64,000 bases of DNA from Aphrophora alni (Eukaryota > Arthropoda > Insecta > Hemiptera > Aphrophoridae). Below, piece after piece: positions 22,506-35,703 of this stretch. Below the pieces are notes generated by a model, which saw only the letters and a program-made list of their open reading frames with translations, was not told the DNA's origin and did not search any database. Each line of letters opens with the position of its first letter. The first letter of the stretch is position 1. Location of the stretch: contig OY740769.1 in the NCBI GenBank assembly GCA_963513935.1, forward strand, positions 34,003,120-34,067,119. The letters are read 5' to 3'. The position numbers and the translations under genes were made by a program.

Positions 22506-25500
22506 AAACAAATGCAATGACGTAACTACATAAGTAGATGTGATAGTACGAGTACACTTGTGATGCCTTATCTTTTATCAAAGTCCTGAGCTCGTGGCTT
22601 GGGATATCTTGACTTTGATTAATTACAGTGGTAATTAATAATTATAATAAGATTAAGTCAACAGTTCAGGGAATACCGATAAGTTCACAAACATTTTTTT
22701 ACTTTCTTACATACGTAGAGTTGTTAAGATATGTTAGAAAAATAAAATGTTGAGTTATGTAGAGAATATTAATTTTGTGAACTTTTTTTTATAACCCGGG
22801 TGTTTCTGTGTCGCTGGTGGGGACAGATGACGTGTACAATGTTCGACCATAGACGGTCACACTTGTTATACTTATGGCCAAACTTATAGTGAAACGCTCA
22901 CTGCTGCTGCACAATGTCTCCATGGTTGGTATTACCTCAAAATCAATGTCCATACATTGTGGCTGGCGTTCACACAAAAGTACAACCTAACGTTGTGTTG
23001 AAATTTGTTTAATTTCAACATGAACTAAATAAAATCTATAGAGTACAATCAGAAGTGTTGATTGAAACCACAACTAGCATCACAGCTTCCTTGAGTCGGA
23101 CGTTATAATACGGGAAAGTTTCCAGATGCTGGGAAACGATCACAAAATCTCGGCGTCCCACTCAGTCACTCGATTTACATCACTAGCTGAAATAAATTCT
23201 TTGATTTTTTAACAATCATGTGGTATAATTTGATTTTCGATGTAAGCTATAGATTTGGAGTTGCAATACGAAACTGTATCCCCTAATTTCGTAGTTATAT
23301 TTTTGTAATTCCCACCAAGTTACATTAAAATCGTCTTTATTTGTGTCACTTTAATCAAAGGGTCGTGTCTGGGATAGTATTCTCCATCTGTATCTATCTT
23401 TTCACATCACCAAATTTTTAACTACCTATCAAGGTTATTCTTCTTTCTATCTCATCATCCAATCCAGTCCATGCTCTTTCCATTGCTGTTTTTTCCAGTC
23501 TCATTTTAAGATCTTGGTTCGGTTATATTCCCACTTTCCGTCTTTTAACTTGTCTACACCACTTGATTTTATTACTCTCTAAATCATTTTATAAGACTCA
23601 ACCTTCATCTTTGATCTAATTTCGAAACTTATATCTCTTATTTTTAGTAGCCATCTCATATATCCATTTCTTAAATTCGCTACGTAGTTCTCTTTATCTT
23701 CATGTTTGTGATGCCTACGATAAGTATATGTTATATATTATAACTTTGGAATTAGTAGGTACATTTTTATTTCGGGATAAACAGTTTTATTAATTGATAA
23801 CATTTTAAAAATATCTGATTACTACTACTATGTGGAATAGGGTAATATTATCGATGAAAACATTAAATAAGGGCTCAGACCAGGACATCAAATTTATTTT
23901 ATTTTTCTCATTTGGGGATGTAAGACAAATATTATATAGTTTAATTTCGTTTTGCACGAAATGTCCAGAACATATTTTTTTTTTAACAATTGTAGTTCCA
24001 AAACAAGGTTTGTAATTGTTTTATATTTAAAAAAAAATTATTTACAGGATCTAATAAACGGATTAATGTACTAATTTAATAAAACCTGTGCAAAATGATT
24101 GTTAAGAGCATCTGAAGAATTCGGTAAATTATAAATCTATAAAAATAATTGATAAATGGTTGTTATTCGGGAATACTATTGTTTGTATCATGTAGAAATT
24201 GTAATTATATGATACGTACATCACAAATAATACTTAAAAATTTACGATTAATGCTTAAACTTTAGGTAAAATGAACAATAAAAATTTGAAACACCTTTAA
24301 ATTAAAAAAGAAATGTTTATTTTATAATTTTTAAAACAAAATATAAGAGTTATAAAAAATTAATGAAAAACCTAAAAAAAGAAAATCCCCCTTTAAAATC
24401 TAAAAGAGCTCAAACTTTACCCAAGTAGAATAATTTGTATCAATGTGATATACTTTTTAACGCCTCAAAAATTAGAAGTCAATCGGTTTTTTTGACGTGG
24501 GAATCAATATTTTTATCTATTGTGCGCTGTGTTGTTTATACTTATTAGAATTATCATAATTCTTGAAAAGTAACGATTATCTTCAGTTATTTGTAAAGTC
24601 ACTGTAATTTTTAAAAATATAGATTTTAACGGATTTTATTTTTATATACAAAAATAACTGTTGGTTCGTCAAGTGACGTATTATAGAGGTCATGTCAAAT
24701 ATTTTGGCACCAGTTTCAGTAAATACGTCCTAGATATTAGCAACAACAAAAAAAGCATAAAATACAGCTATTTTAATTGTTATAAAATAGTTTGCCCGTG
24801 ATACTAAATGGAATTGTATACTGTACTTGTATTAAATCCCCCCCCTTCTCCTACTAAACAATAATAAGTGTAGAATTATTGTCCCATTCGAGCACTTTAA
24901 AATTATAATTTTACACCACCATCTCATGTTCGACTTCCAATTAACCTCTTTATTCAATTTGTGTGATAAATATGTGACATTTTTAACTTCTTTTAGATAA
25001 CTAACTTTCAATTGTATCATGTATATCCAATTCAAATGATTATCTCAATTCCCTCCCTCCCCCCCCCCCTTCTCAATACAATAGCGTTTGCTTTGTTTGT
25101 ATTTATAAATCAAAACATATATACACTGTTCATTGAATATATTTTAAATATCCGCAGTAATTTTACAGAAACCGATTAACAGATTTTATTCAAAATTGGA
25201 GTTTGTTTTTCTTATTCCTAGCTAAACAAGCGTTACATACATCTCAAAATACCTACCTGTAAAAAACAAAAATATTATAATAATAAAATAATAATATTTC
25301 CTCAAAATGAGTTCTAAACTTTTTTGCTTAATTTTAATCAAACCTCTTAAAGTTCAAAATATAATATAAGATTTTATTTCCCCAAAAATGTCATTTAGAG
25401 ATGAAATAAACTGTCTATGGAACTGTATTTAAATAGATGATTTTTCAATATATCTTAAACAAGTTTATTAACCAATAAGATCAGACTTAAAGTTTCAAAA

Positions 25501-26947
25501 TGGTGGCTTGTGTTAGTCGTATTACCCTAAAAGCTTGATATTTTTTTCTATAAAATTTCACCACAACTGTTATGCCATTAGTAGGCTAGGACATATCTTA
25601 AACAGAAAATTGGAAGTATAGTTTTTATCCGGATTTATTAAAACGTTTACAATTTGGTTTTGTTTTAACAACTTCAAAGAGCAAAAAAAAAAATTTTGTA
25701 AATAAATTAATTCTATTTTTATTTTATTGTTATTATTATTTTTTTTTTTTGTATTCCTGTATTATTTCCAACTTTCGTTATATTGGAAAATGTTCTAATC
25801 AAAATGCATAGTAGTAAATTTTACTTTTCGTATTTTAATATTGCTGGGAAAAAATAAAAATACACTTTAGAATAAATAAACATTACCTTTAAGTAATTAT
25901 TTCTGATTTTAAAGTAGAACTAATCTTTCTTGTATAGAAGCAGAAGGTCACGTTAGGGTGGGTTTTTGTGTAAAACCGCAGTTGTTGTGAGTCAAGTGGG
26001 TAGAATGATGGTCCATTCACGGCAGAACCTTTTTATCTAAGGGATGTTACCAGATGTGCTACGTATCGTGTGGGAACCGTCGTCATCTTGAAAGGGTAAG
26101 CTACTTATCTACACCTCGTCTTCGTCTCACGGCAAACTGAGAGATGCTTGAAGTATACGATAAATTTGATCTCTTTCATTTCGTCTCTATTTATTTCATT
26201 TTGTAAAACGTATTAACAAATGTCAGCTATTTCATTATTTTTTGTTGAAAAATTGTTTTTAATAAAGTTCATAAATGGTAAACAAACATTTCACGTACTT
26301 TACCACTCATTCATACAAAAACTAATACTAGTGAAGCAAATTATTTGTAGCCATCTTAACAGAAAAAAAAATTCTAAGTGAAAATAAAATATTGACATTC
26401 GGCCCAAATATTTGTAAAGCGCTCCAATCCTTTTCAATAAAATATTTTCGTATCGTTAATGGTTAAAAAAACAGTGCGCCAAAACGTATGAACCGCGCAT
26501 GCCTCAAAATATGAAATTAGAGTTACTAAGTAATTTTCAAATTACCATGATACATTTTCACAGTCTACAGTTCGGTATTTTAGTTTGGGCAATTAATTTC
26601 CACATTTTATCATTTATATGATTAACATTTTGTAAATTTTTAAGGCATTCGATCTTCATTTAATGGTTAAGGTATTGTTAAATATTAGACTGACACTCTA
26701 AAATCAACATTTTTGCAAAGATAACGATCTATACGTTTTGTTTTGTGTCCTTACAGTTAAGAAAATTTAATATACATTTTTAAACCCGATTTTGAGAAAA
26801 TCAATCTTTTATTTCGACTTAGGCTACTGAAGAAAACCTTAATTTTGATTTACATTCCGTGTATTTTAACACACTACTTACCCAAAACCTACAAACCATG
26901 TAGGTAACAGATTATATTTGTGAGGAAATTTAGAATGGGTAGGATAT
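22506..26947. other. AT-rich non-coding stretch
   Basis: Two patches stand out. One is GC-richer at 22795-22990, with an open minus frame lacking known motifs. The other is 23390-23700, whose minus strand contains KMRLEKTAMERAWTGLDDEI-like sequence reminiscent of a retroelement tail. Neither can be assigned with confidence. C-rich run at 25060-25070. Confidence 0.45.
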
Positions 26948-27234
26948 TCAAAATGTATTGAATATATTTATTATTACGAAGTTTACCGTCCACAAAAGAG
27001 ACAATGGGTTTGTGATAACTAAAGAATGGAACGAATGTTTTTGTAGTAATTTATCCGAATACATCATCAATTGATCCTGACTGTTGAATACATTACTATT
27101 CATTTTCAAATTAAATTTACTGACTGAAAACTCAATTAAAGGGTTGCGATTTCTCCAAAACGCAAATGGATTAAAATCTCCACTCAAAATGACACGCTCT
27201 CAATCGGTCAGTTGATCAGCATAATGATCACTAA
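26948..27234 (-). pseudogene. Possible retroelement endonuclease fragment
   Basis: After an in-frame stop near 27198 the minus strand reads ERVILSGDFNPFAFWRN, resembling the xGDFN block of non-LTR endonucleases. The rest of the frame has no further diagnostic motif. Treated as a weak hint only. Confidence 0.25.
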
Positions 27235-27534
27235 TCGTATCAAATACACAAAGAAACATAATATGTACGAAGATTGAAACACAAATATGTTATTACGGTT
27301 ACAAGGAATAATTAGTGTATACTACTCAAGGAATATATCAATAAACACAGCGAAAAGCTTTAACAACAATAATATGAGCAAACACGAATGTGTACGTACG
27401 TAATAACATAATAATAATAATCATATACACATTGGTTTATTATAACCAATAATTAGAATACATTACTCAATGAATAATGAGATTCAGTTCAATACTGGTT
27501 ATTGAGACAAGCGTGGTGGGGAAAGCGTCGACCC

Positions 27535-27580
27535 TTAAGGCCACTACACACCGCACGTATTAATACTCCGCCGACGTCTT
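27535..27580 (+). repeat. Left TTA duplication and terminal inverted repeat of the Harbinger element
   Basis: TTA then AGGCCACTACACACCGC, matching the reverse complement of the right end with one mismatch, then a CGTATTAATACTCCGCC block. Confidence 0.9.
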
Positions 27581-28760
27581 AGTAAGACGTCTTAGACGTA
27601 TCTCACAATGATATCATATGGGGTAGTTCAGACCGAGTATTAATACGAAGCCGACGTCGGCGGAGTATTAATACGGAATGGGAAAATACCCCGGCTAGCT
27701 ACGTGTCGCCGCCGTAGCTCGACTCACGCATGCGCACTGAGCTATGTTCAGCAAGCAAACTTTAATAGCCTTTTTTCTGTCATTATTATTAAAACTATAT
27801 TACATTAACATAATTTTGTTAAGGTTTTTTTTTCAGTCTTTCGTTATTACATTAACCATTCTGTAATAATAAAATATTTTGGTTTCATACATACAGCGTA
27901 ATCCAATGTGTTTTATTAACTGTGACATTTAGATTATCAACAATAACAATTACAGTAATACTGAACTGTTACACTCATTCTTTTTTTAACAGTGTATTAA
28001 CAAAACGCTCATGTCCCATGAAACAATTTTTGACCTAACAAATTTTATACGCGTATTTATACGACGATAAAAAATATTTTTAAATTTCGTTCACGATTAA
28101 TATTTGGTGTGTACTACCTTTCAAATGACACCACAATTATAATTTGGGTTCAAAACAATGGGGAAAATGTGGGGTTATTCTTTAACATTGACCTAATGGA
28201 AGATCAGTTCAGCATGGCGGTCGTGGACAGCGTGATCTTAAAACTGAAAAACTTCCCTCAAGCAAATAGCAAGCTGCTCACTAGGAGGTATTGCTTTCCT
28301 GCAGTTGGTGTCTTCTTTCTTAATATCACTACTAATGAGCGACAAAACCTCATTAAACTCTTCTTTGTTTAGCCTATAACATGTTCGAAACTTTTCGTCA
28401 TTACCCTCCAAGTCTGCCATTAGGTGATGATATTCACCGAACTGTTCCCGCCTCTTGTTTATTCGATGGACCCATTCCGACCTTCCACCTACTGCATACA
28501 ACAATACCAGCTCTTCATCACTATCACTTGAATCGGCTTCCATCCAGGGCATATCAAAACCAGGCTCACACCACGCCACTGTAAACGCCATCATAAAATT
28601 TAACTGAACTCTTCATACAACGAGCTGTTGGCATGTAGGTAGAGGGATAAATACGTCTTCCATGTAGCTTCTGTGTGAACGGGGCACGAAAGACGTCTCT
28701 GAGGTATTAATACGCCGAAGACGTATTAATACTCCGCCTACGTGCGGTGTGTAGAGGCCT
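27538..28760 (-). mobile_element. PIF/Harbinger DNA transposon, internally deleted (1223 bp)
   Basis: Both ends carry AGGCC(A/T)CTACACACCGC as terminal inverted repeats, flanked by a 3-bp target duplication TTA (27535-27537 and 28761-28763), the TWA preference of PIF/Harbinger. Inside, the minus strand encodes the N-terminal part of a Harbinger transposase, which is then cut off. Both subterminal regions carry several copies of the palindrome GTATTAATAC with CG-rich neighbours. It is probably non-autonomous. Confidence 0.92.
28238..28594 (-). pseudogene. PIF/Harbinger transposase, N-terminal fragment
   Basis: The frame begins with an acidic region (MEADSSDSDEEL) and continues with EYHHLMADLEGNDEKFRTCY, FNEVLSLISSDI, KEDTNCRKAI and EQLAICLR. 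This is the conserved helix-turn-helix-like N-terminal region of HARBI1-type transposases. After ICLR the frame runs into unrelated residues and stops. The DDE catalytic region, normally another ~250 residues, is missing, so this was lost by internal deletion and is unlikely to transpose itself. The N-terminal part could still bind DNA if expressed (inference). Confidence 0.9.
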
Positions 28761-28763
28761 TTA
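28720..28763 (-). repeat. Right terminal inverted repeat and TTA duplication of the Harbinger element
   Basis: Reads GCGGTGTGTAGAGGCCT then TTA at 28761-28763, preceded by a TATTAATACTCCGCC block at about 28723-28740. Confidence 0.9.
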
Positions 28764-29977
28764 GGGGAGTGAGAGTGCAACGTTTCATTACACATTCAGC
28801 CACATGCATCCAATCAACTAAACTGTTTGAATAAAGTTTCGCTTCAGAAAATAAACTAAGACAATAGAAATAATCGATAGACACTCACATGTAAAATTAA
28901 GAAAACCGACTCTGTAGCACTCTACTGAATGGCTTAACATACTTTTCTTTTTCATTAAAGACACTTTTTTGTACTAAGGATTTTTCCGTAAAAAACTCTC
29001 AGATAGATTTTGTCACCTCACATAACTCTTTTCATAGCCACGTACACGATTAAAATGTAAATGAATCTGAGATAGCTTAAACGTGTGAACAGTTCACATG
29101 TTTAAACTGATGTACTATTTCATCAGACAAGTATAAGATATTAGATCAGAATAATCAGCTCAGTATTTTATCATTACTACATTTGACTCATCGTGTAAGG
29201 TTAAGGTCAAAGTGTAATATTATAAATGACCAATGATTACGTAAGTATATCAAAGGTTAGAGACAAGCGATTTTTTCCCATGAAGATTGTAATAATCAAA
29301 TGCAATGTTATGCGTATATAAATAATGTATTCTGTTACATAAGAAAATAAATGATGCATGAACTTCTTCACACAGTTGAATCAAAGATATTGACAAGAAA
29401 AAGTGTTATTTAATTTAATTTTAAATTTGTAAGTAATAATTTCAGAAATGGTATTTGATCTGGTTCTGCATAGGATTATTTATATATTTGATCAGAAAAG
29501 AACAATGTTTAGAAAATCCATTTAAATCTGTGCATATTGTGATAATAGTGCAATTATTACACGGTCAAACGGAGTGTTCGAAAGGAGTGAAGGGAGAGTT
29601 GGTTAATTTCATATTATCACTATGCATAAAAAAATAGGCTATCGCCCTAACTCTCTCCCACATCCTTTCACGAAACCAAATAATTACCAAAATAAAAGAC
29701 GCCATCAAATGTTTCCTATACGTGTAAAAGAAATACCAAATATATTTTTATTTTTTGGTATTTCCCCTCCCCCCATAATATTGGGGGGGGAAATAAGTTG
29801 GTTTATGTCACTTTTCAAATTTTTGTAAAATTGTTTATTAAAATATTTTTAAAATTTTTATATTTATCTTTTAATTAGACTTTTAATACGTTTTCCTTGT
29901 ATGGTAAACTAGTTCTAAGCTCAATAGTATTTAATTGAAATAAGGTTTTAATGAGTTTTTGTTCAAGTTCAATTATT

Positions 29978-29979
<2 letters not shown>
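28764..29979. other. AT-rich non-coding stretch
   Basis: A C-run at 29766-29774 and a G-run at 29784-29791 form a short hairpin-like pair. No gene seen. Confidence 0.5.

Positions 29980-30030
<51 letters not shown>
29980..30030. repeat. (TA)n microsatellite
   Basis: About 25 uninterrupted TA units. Confidence 0.98.
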
Positions 30031-30034
<4 letters not shown>

Positions 30035-30937
30035 GATATATCAGACTAGTTTGGGTCATTAATCTCCAAAATATAATCGTAATCAATGTTAGTGGATTTC
30101 GAGAAATTAGTCCGTTTACCCGATAATAGAAGAACCGAAATATTTGGGGAGATAGCTTCAAGACTTTTTGTTTGTGTACCTAGGTGCTACACTTGAGAGT
30201 AAAATTGTTATAAATAGAACGGATTTAAAGAAAAAGGACGTTTTTAGTTTCTGTTTATACGGCAGACAACTAATTTTTGGAGTTATTTAAAAAGATCTAG
30301 AGTTACTACTCAAACTAAACCAAATTTGGTCACAATTGGTATGTTCGTTTGAGAGTTAGATCACGGTATGGACTACAGATAAACTGACAAAATTTTATTG
30401 GGAGGTCCTTTTTATCTAGAACATATAATTGCTTGTCAACTAATTTTATGAAACTAGGGATCTGTATATATTATGTATAGGTCAAGGTCAGCAAACTTGG
30501 AAAGACATGATAATTAGCAATTTAATTCTCCTCCTATAATTTTAGTATACCAGCTGTTTGTCATTAATATATTTACGTACTGTATTATTTTATGGTTTTA
30601 AAACTAGATAAAGCCAGTAGTTATATCGAGTGAAAGATAGTAATAACAACACGCCTACATTTAACACCCACTAAAGGAAATGGTCCTTATCTTAAAACTA
30701 ATATTTTCTTATCAACATGTAGTAACAATAAATGAACATGTTGTTAGATTATTTATCTTGTACAATAGGTCAGTAAATCCATTTATATTTGTATAATATA
30801 TCATTCTAATTTAAAATTATTATTCTTTAATTATCAATTTGAACGATTGCAAATTCATAACACCGTATTGAAAGTATGCAGCTGTACCATCAATGGGTTT
30901 TCTTTTTAAAATGTTCATTGATTTATTTTTCTTGTTC
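30031..30937. other. AT-rich non-coding stretch
   Basis: No coding or repeat feature recognised. Confidence 0.55.
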
Positions 30938-31150
30938 TTTAAAAGTGAAAAATCTCACGGTCATCGTCTCTTTATAAAATAAAGACCCCCTAGCCCTGCA
31001 ATACTTTAATAGCGTTACGATCGGAAAACAAGAGTTCATGAAGAGAGATCTGATAGTAAATATGGAAGAGAGCTTTCTAACTAAAGACTACATGAAAAAA
31101 GGGTGTAGATCCAGATAGTATCCCTCGAAAGTTAACTCACTACAAGTGAG
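30938..31150 (+). repeat. Dispersed repeat family R, copy c
   Basis: Blocks in order: TTTAAAAGTGAAAAATCTCA, CGGTCATCGTC, AGACCCCCTAGCCCTGCAAT, AATAGCGTTACGATCGG, AAACAAGAGTTCATGAAGAG, GATCTGATAG and GGTGTAGATCCAGATAGTAT. Confidence 0.85.
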
Positions 31151-32344
31151 CATTTGGTGGTTCAGCAGATTTTCATCATGATCAATATATCACTAACGAG
31201 TATACAAAATTTAAAACGTAATTTAAGACGTTGTTAATAACCAAACTGTCCATTGCTGATCAGATATTGTGTAACTCCTCCTTAAGGTAGGCCACTACAA
31301 ACATAGGAGGTGTTTATCTTAAGCCATCACTTAGCTCTGGAAGGTTCTTGGCCAAGTTCTTTCAACCTGTAAGAAGCAGGCCAAGTTGTCGGGGAATGGC
31401 TCCTACTAGACTCTTGTAACAGTGGATGGTCAGTACTTCAGTTTCTAATGTATACATTCTTTGAGATAAGACTATTCTTTCCTCCTCCCATCTTCCTATC
31501 TTTTATCTCTCCCACTAAAATCCCATTTTGACTGAGGTGCATCAGGGCAACCAGACCTCCTCTAGCCCTCTATAGAAACAAACAAGGCCTTTGACTGAGT
31601 GATTTTGGTTTTTCATGAGCTACATGAAGGTGATAGGAGACCGATACAGATTCTTACAATCGTTTCTTAATCGTCCAAAGATATCAAATCGAAATACTGA
31701 TACAAATTCGAACAATTCTCAAATAAATAATTAATAATAAATCTTACGCCAGCTTCAATAGCAATTAAGTAAATGAAAATCCATACCTAAGATAACGGTC
31801 TGTTGGTAGACCTGCGTCTGGTAGATAGCTTTTGATCGGCTGATGTAGTTTAGCACGTCGAGTTCTAGATACCGTAATTCTAGTTTAGATTACCAGGATT
31901 TCTTACCTTCCCCACTTTATTAATAAACTGGGTCAACACAATAACACTTTTAATCCTAAAGGGTTTCTAATCCGGAACGAGTTATGACCACTAAACAGTA
32001 AGGCCAGGGGCTTAACAATTTATAATTGATCTAATTACTTATGACTTATATGAAATTTCTGGGACCAGCGTCGCTTAACTGGGAGTAGCTCTCTGAAACT
32101 GAGCTTGGTACAGCCAAGGTCCACAGGTCTGTTGCTGGTGTGGATGTTTAAGTGTTAGTCTAACGAGAATAAAGTAAATACAAAAACTATTGACATTACC
32201 AATACTTAATAGCGTTGGCGAACCTAGAAAGAGTATATATAGTGTGGGTATGACCACCTAAGAGTCGACGACGGGACCAAATGCCTAACCAACATTTTGG
32301 TAAATTCCCAATTTATTTCGTAGTACTAAAAAAATCCAGTTTTT
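31151..32344. other. Non-coding, possible old repeat debris
   Basis: 31300-31640 is somewhat GC-richer and contains an AAGGCCTTTGACTGAGTGAT string that could be a decayed RT motif A, but this is too weak to call. Nothing else supportable. Confidence 0.4.
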
Positions 32345-32590
32345 CTTTTCTTCTTGTTGCCTAAAGGAGAAAAAACTTATTGGTCATCATTGCTCTTTTT
32401 AAAAAATGGAAGACTCCCTAGCCCTAGAATACTCTTTGCGGAAGAGTGAGAGAGAGTTGGACAAGAGAGACCTGAAGGAAAGATGAAAGAGAGGGAACTA
32501 ACCCAAGACTATATGAAAAAGTAGTAGATCCACATAGTATATTGGGATTGTCATGCACGTACACGTATAATTGAGGAGCTCATGAATAAT
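32345..32590 (+). repeat. Dispersed repeat family R, copy d
   Basis: Contains CTAAAGGAGAAAAAACTTAT, CTCCCTAGCCCTAGAATACT, GAGACCTGAAGGAAAGATGA, CTAACCCAAGACTATATGAA and TAGTAGATCCACATAGTAT. The 3' end GAGGAGCTCATGAA is shared with copy g. Confidence 0.85.
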
Positions 32591-33631
32591 ATTTTACTTT
32601 ATCTGTATCCCCCTACGCTCTACATATTAAATTATCTGATTTTAATGAAACTCATAATTCGTTTTAATTTTGTAACGCTAACTTCAAATTGTTAAATGAT
32701 TTTGTATTAACAGATATTAATGAAACTTATACAAATTTTGTCATGCAGTTGAGATTAAATTAACCTTGATTTTTATGGAGAGTTGAGTAGGCTACTGTCA
32801 ACATCAAATATATTAAATGTTTTTAAATATCTAAAACCACTATTACCAACCTTAGAAATTAAAATGTCAATATACAGTAGAACAATCAAAACAATATGTT
32901 GTTTGATATTCTTATGTGAAGATGTTGGCATAACAATCGGGTTCGCATAACGATTGTTTAAACTTGGCAAACAATCACATGAGTGATCACGTGTCATATG
33001 ATAGGCTGTGACGTCATCCCATAAAATATTCAATTGTTTACATTCCTGACTTATTTTTGTAGATTGCTTTACCTTGGGACTCAGCATCTGTTACAAACGT
33101 GATATGTTCGGTGAGATAAATCGTTTTCATATCTAAATAAATGATGCATTAACTTTATCACACATAGATATATTATGGAAACATTAAAAACATATTAGAT
33201 CACTTTTACAGGTTCACAGTTTCCTAAATTGAGTCTCCAGTAGATATGTTCCTGTCGGCCACTCGGTACTAGTAAGCCTCGCTGTTGGTCATGTTTAAAA
33301 TGATTTTGATTTTAACATCTGGGAGGGCGGAACGCTGCTGCTCTTCTCTTGTCAACCTGTGAATGTCGAATGTAAAGAGAGTTGGAAATGTTTCGCCTGT
33401 GCTAAAATACACTAGTTTGTTTTAATAAAATGAAGTTGAAGAGGTGTAAATCACTTGTCAGAGAGCGTTTATCCTGCAGCAGTTCGTACTAGTGAATCTC
33501 AACAAGTGACAGGCTACGTAGATTCAATCCCGATTGTTGGCGTTTTTCGCATGTTGGTCTACTCACTCGTGTTCGATAGTCTAAAGGGCAATTTTTATTT
33601 TACTTATCTATTATTGAAATTGATTATAATT
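32591..33631. other. Non-coding stretch
   Basis: 33425-33560 contains CACTTGTCAGAGAGCG and TAGATTCAATCCCGATTG, possibly the A- and B-box parts of another tRNA-derived repeat, too decayed to call. Confidence 0.4.
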
Positions 33632-33845
33632 GGTGTATGGATGAATGTCACCGTATTTTATCGTAGAATATTACAACTGGAGAACGTATAAATGTTATCG
33701 TAGAAATTATAATTGTGTCTATGGATGTCTCCGTTTTTATCGTAGAAAATTATGTTTTTATGGATGTCGCTATATTTTATCACAGGAAATTATAATTTGT
33801 GTTTGGATGGATGTCTCCGTATTTTATCGTAGAAAATCATTTTGT
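33632..33845. repeat. Degenerate minisatellite, ~40-45 bp unit
   Basis: ATGGATGTCTCCG-like starts at about 33638, 33721, 33760 and 33805, each followed by T(A)TTTTATCGTAGAAAATTAT-like sequence. Units vary in length. A long open frame across it (33645-33980) is a by-product of the repeat. Confidence 0.75.
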
Positions 33846-35572
33846 ATTACACTCAGTTGGAATTTTCATGATCCATTTTTTATGTTTGGAACTTTGACTG
33901 TTTTACGACACACAGGCCTATGTTGTAGAATTAATAGTTCTTTATTTGAACTTCCTAACAATTTTAGACCTGTATATTAATTTTTATAAGTTTGACTATA
34001 AACGAACGTTAGTACTTAGACGATGAAATTCCACATATTTTACGAGTATGGAATATTAATGAAACCATTGTTAACTTATTTTGTGGATTCATATAAAATC
34101 CATTTGTATTAAGAAATTAGGTTTAAACAAATATTATTTTACCTATTTTAGTTTCTTTGTTACAAATACAGACTATTTCAGGATTATGCTAAGGATTTCT
34201 GTTTCCTTTAAAACCTAATGATTTTAACCCCAATCAGCTCTTTTTAGTTAAAAGACAAATTAAAATACAGCAAACCGTGAATATGCTCTGGTATAATAAC
34301 ACCTTGACAGATTCGTTTGGTTCTGTTGTGTGTGTGAATCTGTGGAGGTCACTGAGAGAGAGGGGGGGGGGATATCCTTAGTCAACAAAATAATCCAACA
34401 TGTGCAGATAAGGTGATGGCGGTGATGTGTACAGTTCACTCCTGGGGCAGGAAGTGTCGAGAGTTTGGAAAAAGTTTCTCACGCAGCTTCCTGTTCCGGT
34501 GTTACCCAGGTGACAATAAACTTTAAAGAGACCTCCTCAATTCCACTGGTGGTGTTAGAGAAGTGTAATTAAATAATATATACAAGTCGGCATATTGGGC
34601 CTTTTAAAGCCCCAAAACTATGGAACACACGCACCGTTACTTAAAGTTTTTTGTTTTTTTAATTTTTATACACGAAAACGACTAATATAGTTAATTCATC
34701 GTCACTCAAACAATAATGATTCGCGATATACAAAAAAGAAATAAATATTAATTTTCCTAAAAATTAGACTGATGTTTTGCATCAAACAAGTACCGTTATT
34801 GATAAAAAAATATACCTTCTAAAATCCTAAACAATCAGTATTTGATCATATCACACAAAAATGACGGCTTCCTTTTTGTCGTTGTAACTGTGGTATAATC
34901 TTACGCACAAGGCCGAGCGTTTTGAGATTTTACGTCCAAAAATATTCACAACTCGAATTTGTGTTTTATGATTGAATTTATAAGATTTTCTCCAATCATC
35001 CAAAAAGGCGCATTTCGCATTGTAACAAATTTACCCTTTTACAAAAAAAATCTATCTGTAAACTGAAAAATAGTTCACGTTTTAAAGAATTTATATAAAT
35101 AACTTTTCCGACTATGTTTATACTGTAGTACAATAAGCTGGAGTATTGTGCAGTGCAGTAGGTATAAAATCTACTCTTATTGATGTCCAAATTTGGTTTT
35201 ACTTACGATAAAAATTTAAAAAAAACTTAAGTCTAAACATTATAACCTCAAAATAAATAAACCGTGCAAAAACATTGGACTAACATTCTCACTCATTCAT
35301 TAGCAAAACTATATAAAAACTCAACAAAAATTTCATTATGCATTATGTCAATTCGGCAGTTCTCAGTTGTCATGGATATGAAAATCAACCATGGACCCCG
35401 TCATGGTAAAATTTGTTTTATTTACCCTCAATGAAGAGATAATTAATTATAATTTTTAATAGAGCTTAAGTATTAACGCAGTTCCTCAGAATTGTATCTT
35501 GTTTTTCTAATATACATACAAACTTTTAACTTCATTCTACATAACCTAGTTTTACCTAACCTAACTCCCATT
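33846..35572. other. Non-coding or unidentified stretch
   Basis: 34320-34570 is less AT-rich and holds a G-run at 34362-34371. I see no coding motif in it. Confidence 0.45.
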
Positions 35573-35703
35573 ATGAATACAACAGAGGGTGCCCCACCGC
35601 CCTTTAGCAGCGCCACTGTGGGAACAGTCCCCAAACATATTATGATATTTTTTCCTGGTAAACAAAGTGAATCTAAGAAAAAGAAAATAAGTCCAGGTGG
35701 TTT
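35573..35703 (+). CDS. Candidate first coding exon, unknown protein
   Basis: An ATG at 35573 opens 43 codons: NTTEGAPPPFSSATVGTVPK, HIMIFFPGKQ, then the basic run SESKKKKISPGG. The frame's stop codon lies inside a strong splice donor (TTT^GTAAGAT at 35703/35704), as expected for an exon rather than a complete ORF. Local base composition is much less AT-rich than the neighbourhood. No family recognised and no downstream exon identified. It could also be unrelated repeat sequence. Confidence 0.3.

Noticed and set aside
23390..23700. RTE/Dong-type retroelement tail on the minus strand
   Set aside because: Suggestive words (MERAWTGLDDE) but no catalytic or structural motif to support it.
28381..28584. 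Plus-strand frame inside the Harbinger element
   Set aside because: Antisense shadow of the conserved transposase N-terminal region.
31555..31640. Reverse transcriptase motif A (KAFD)
   Set aside because: A single short match followed by a stop, with no motif B or C nearby.
33645..33980. 111-residue Tyr/Cys-rich frame
   Set aside because: It follows degenerate tandem units and has no known motif; a by-product of the repeat.
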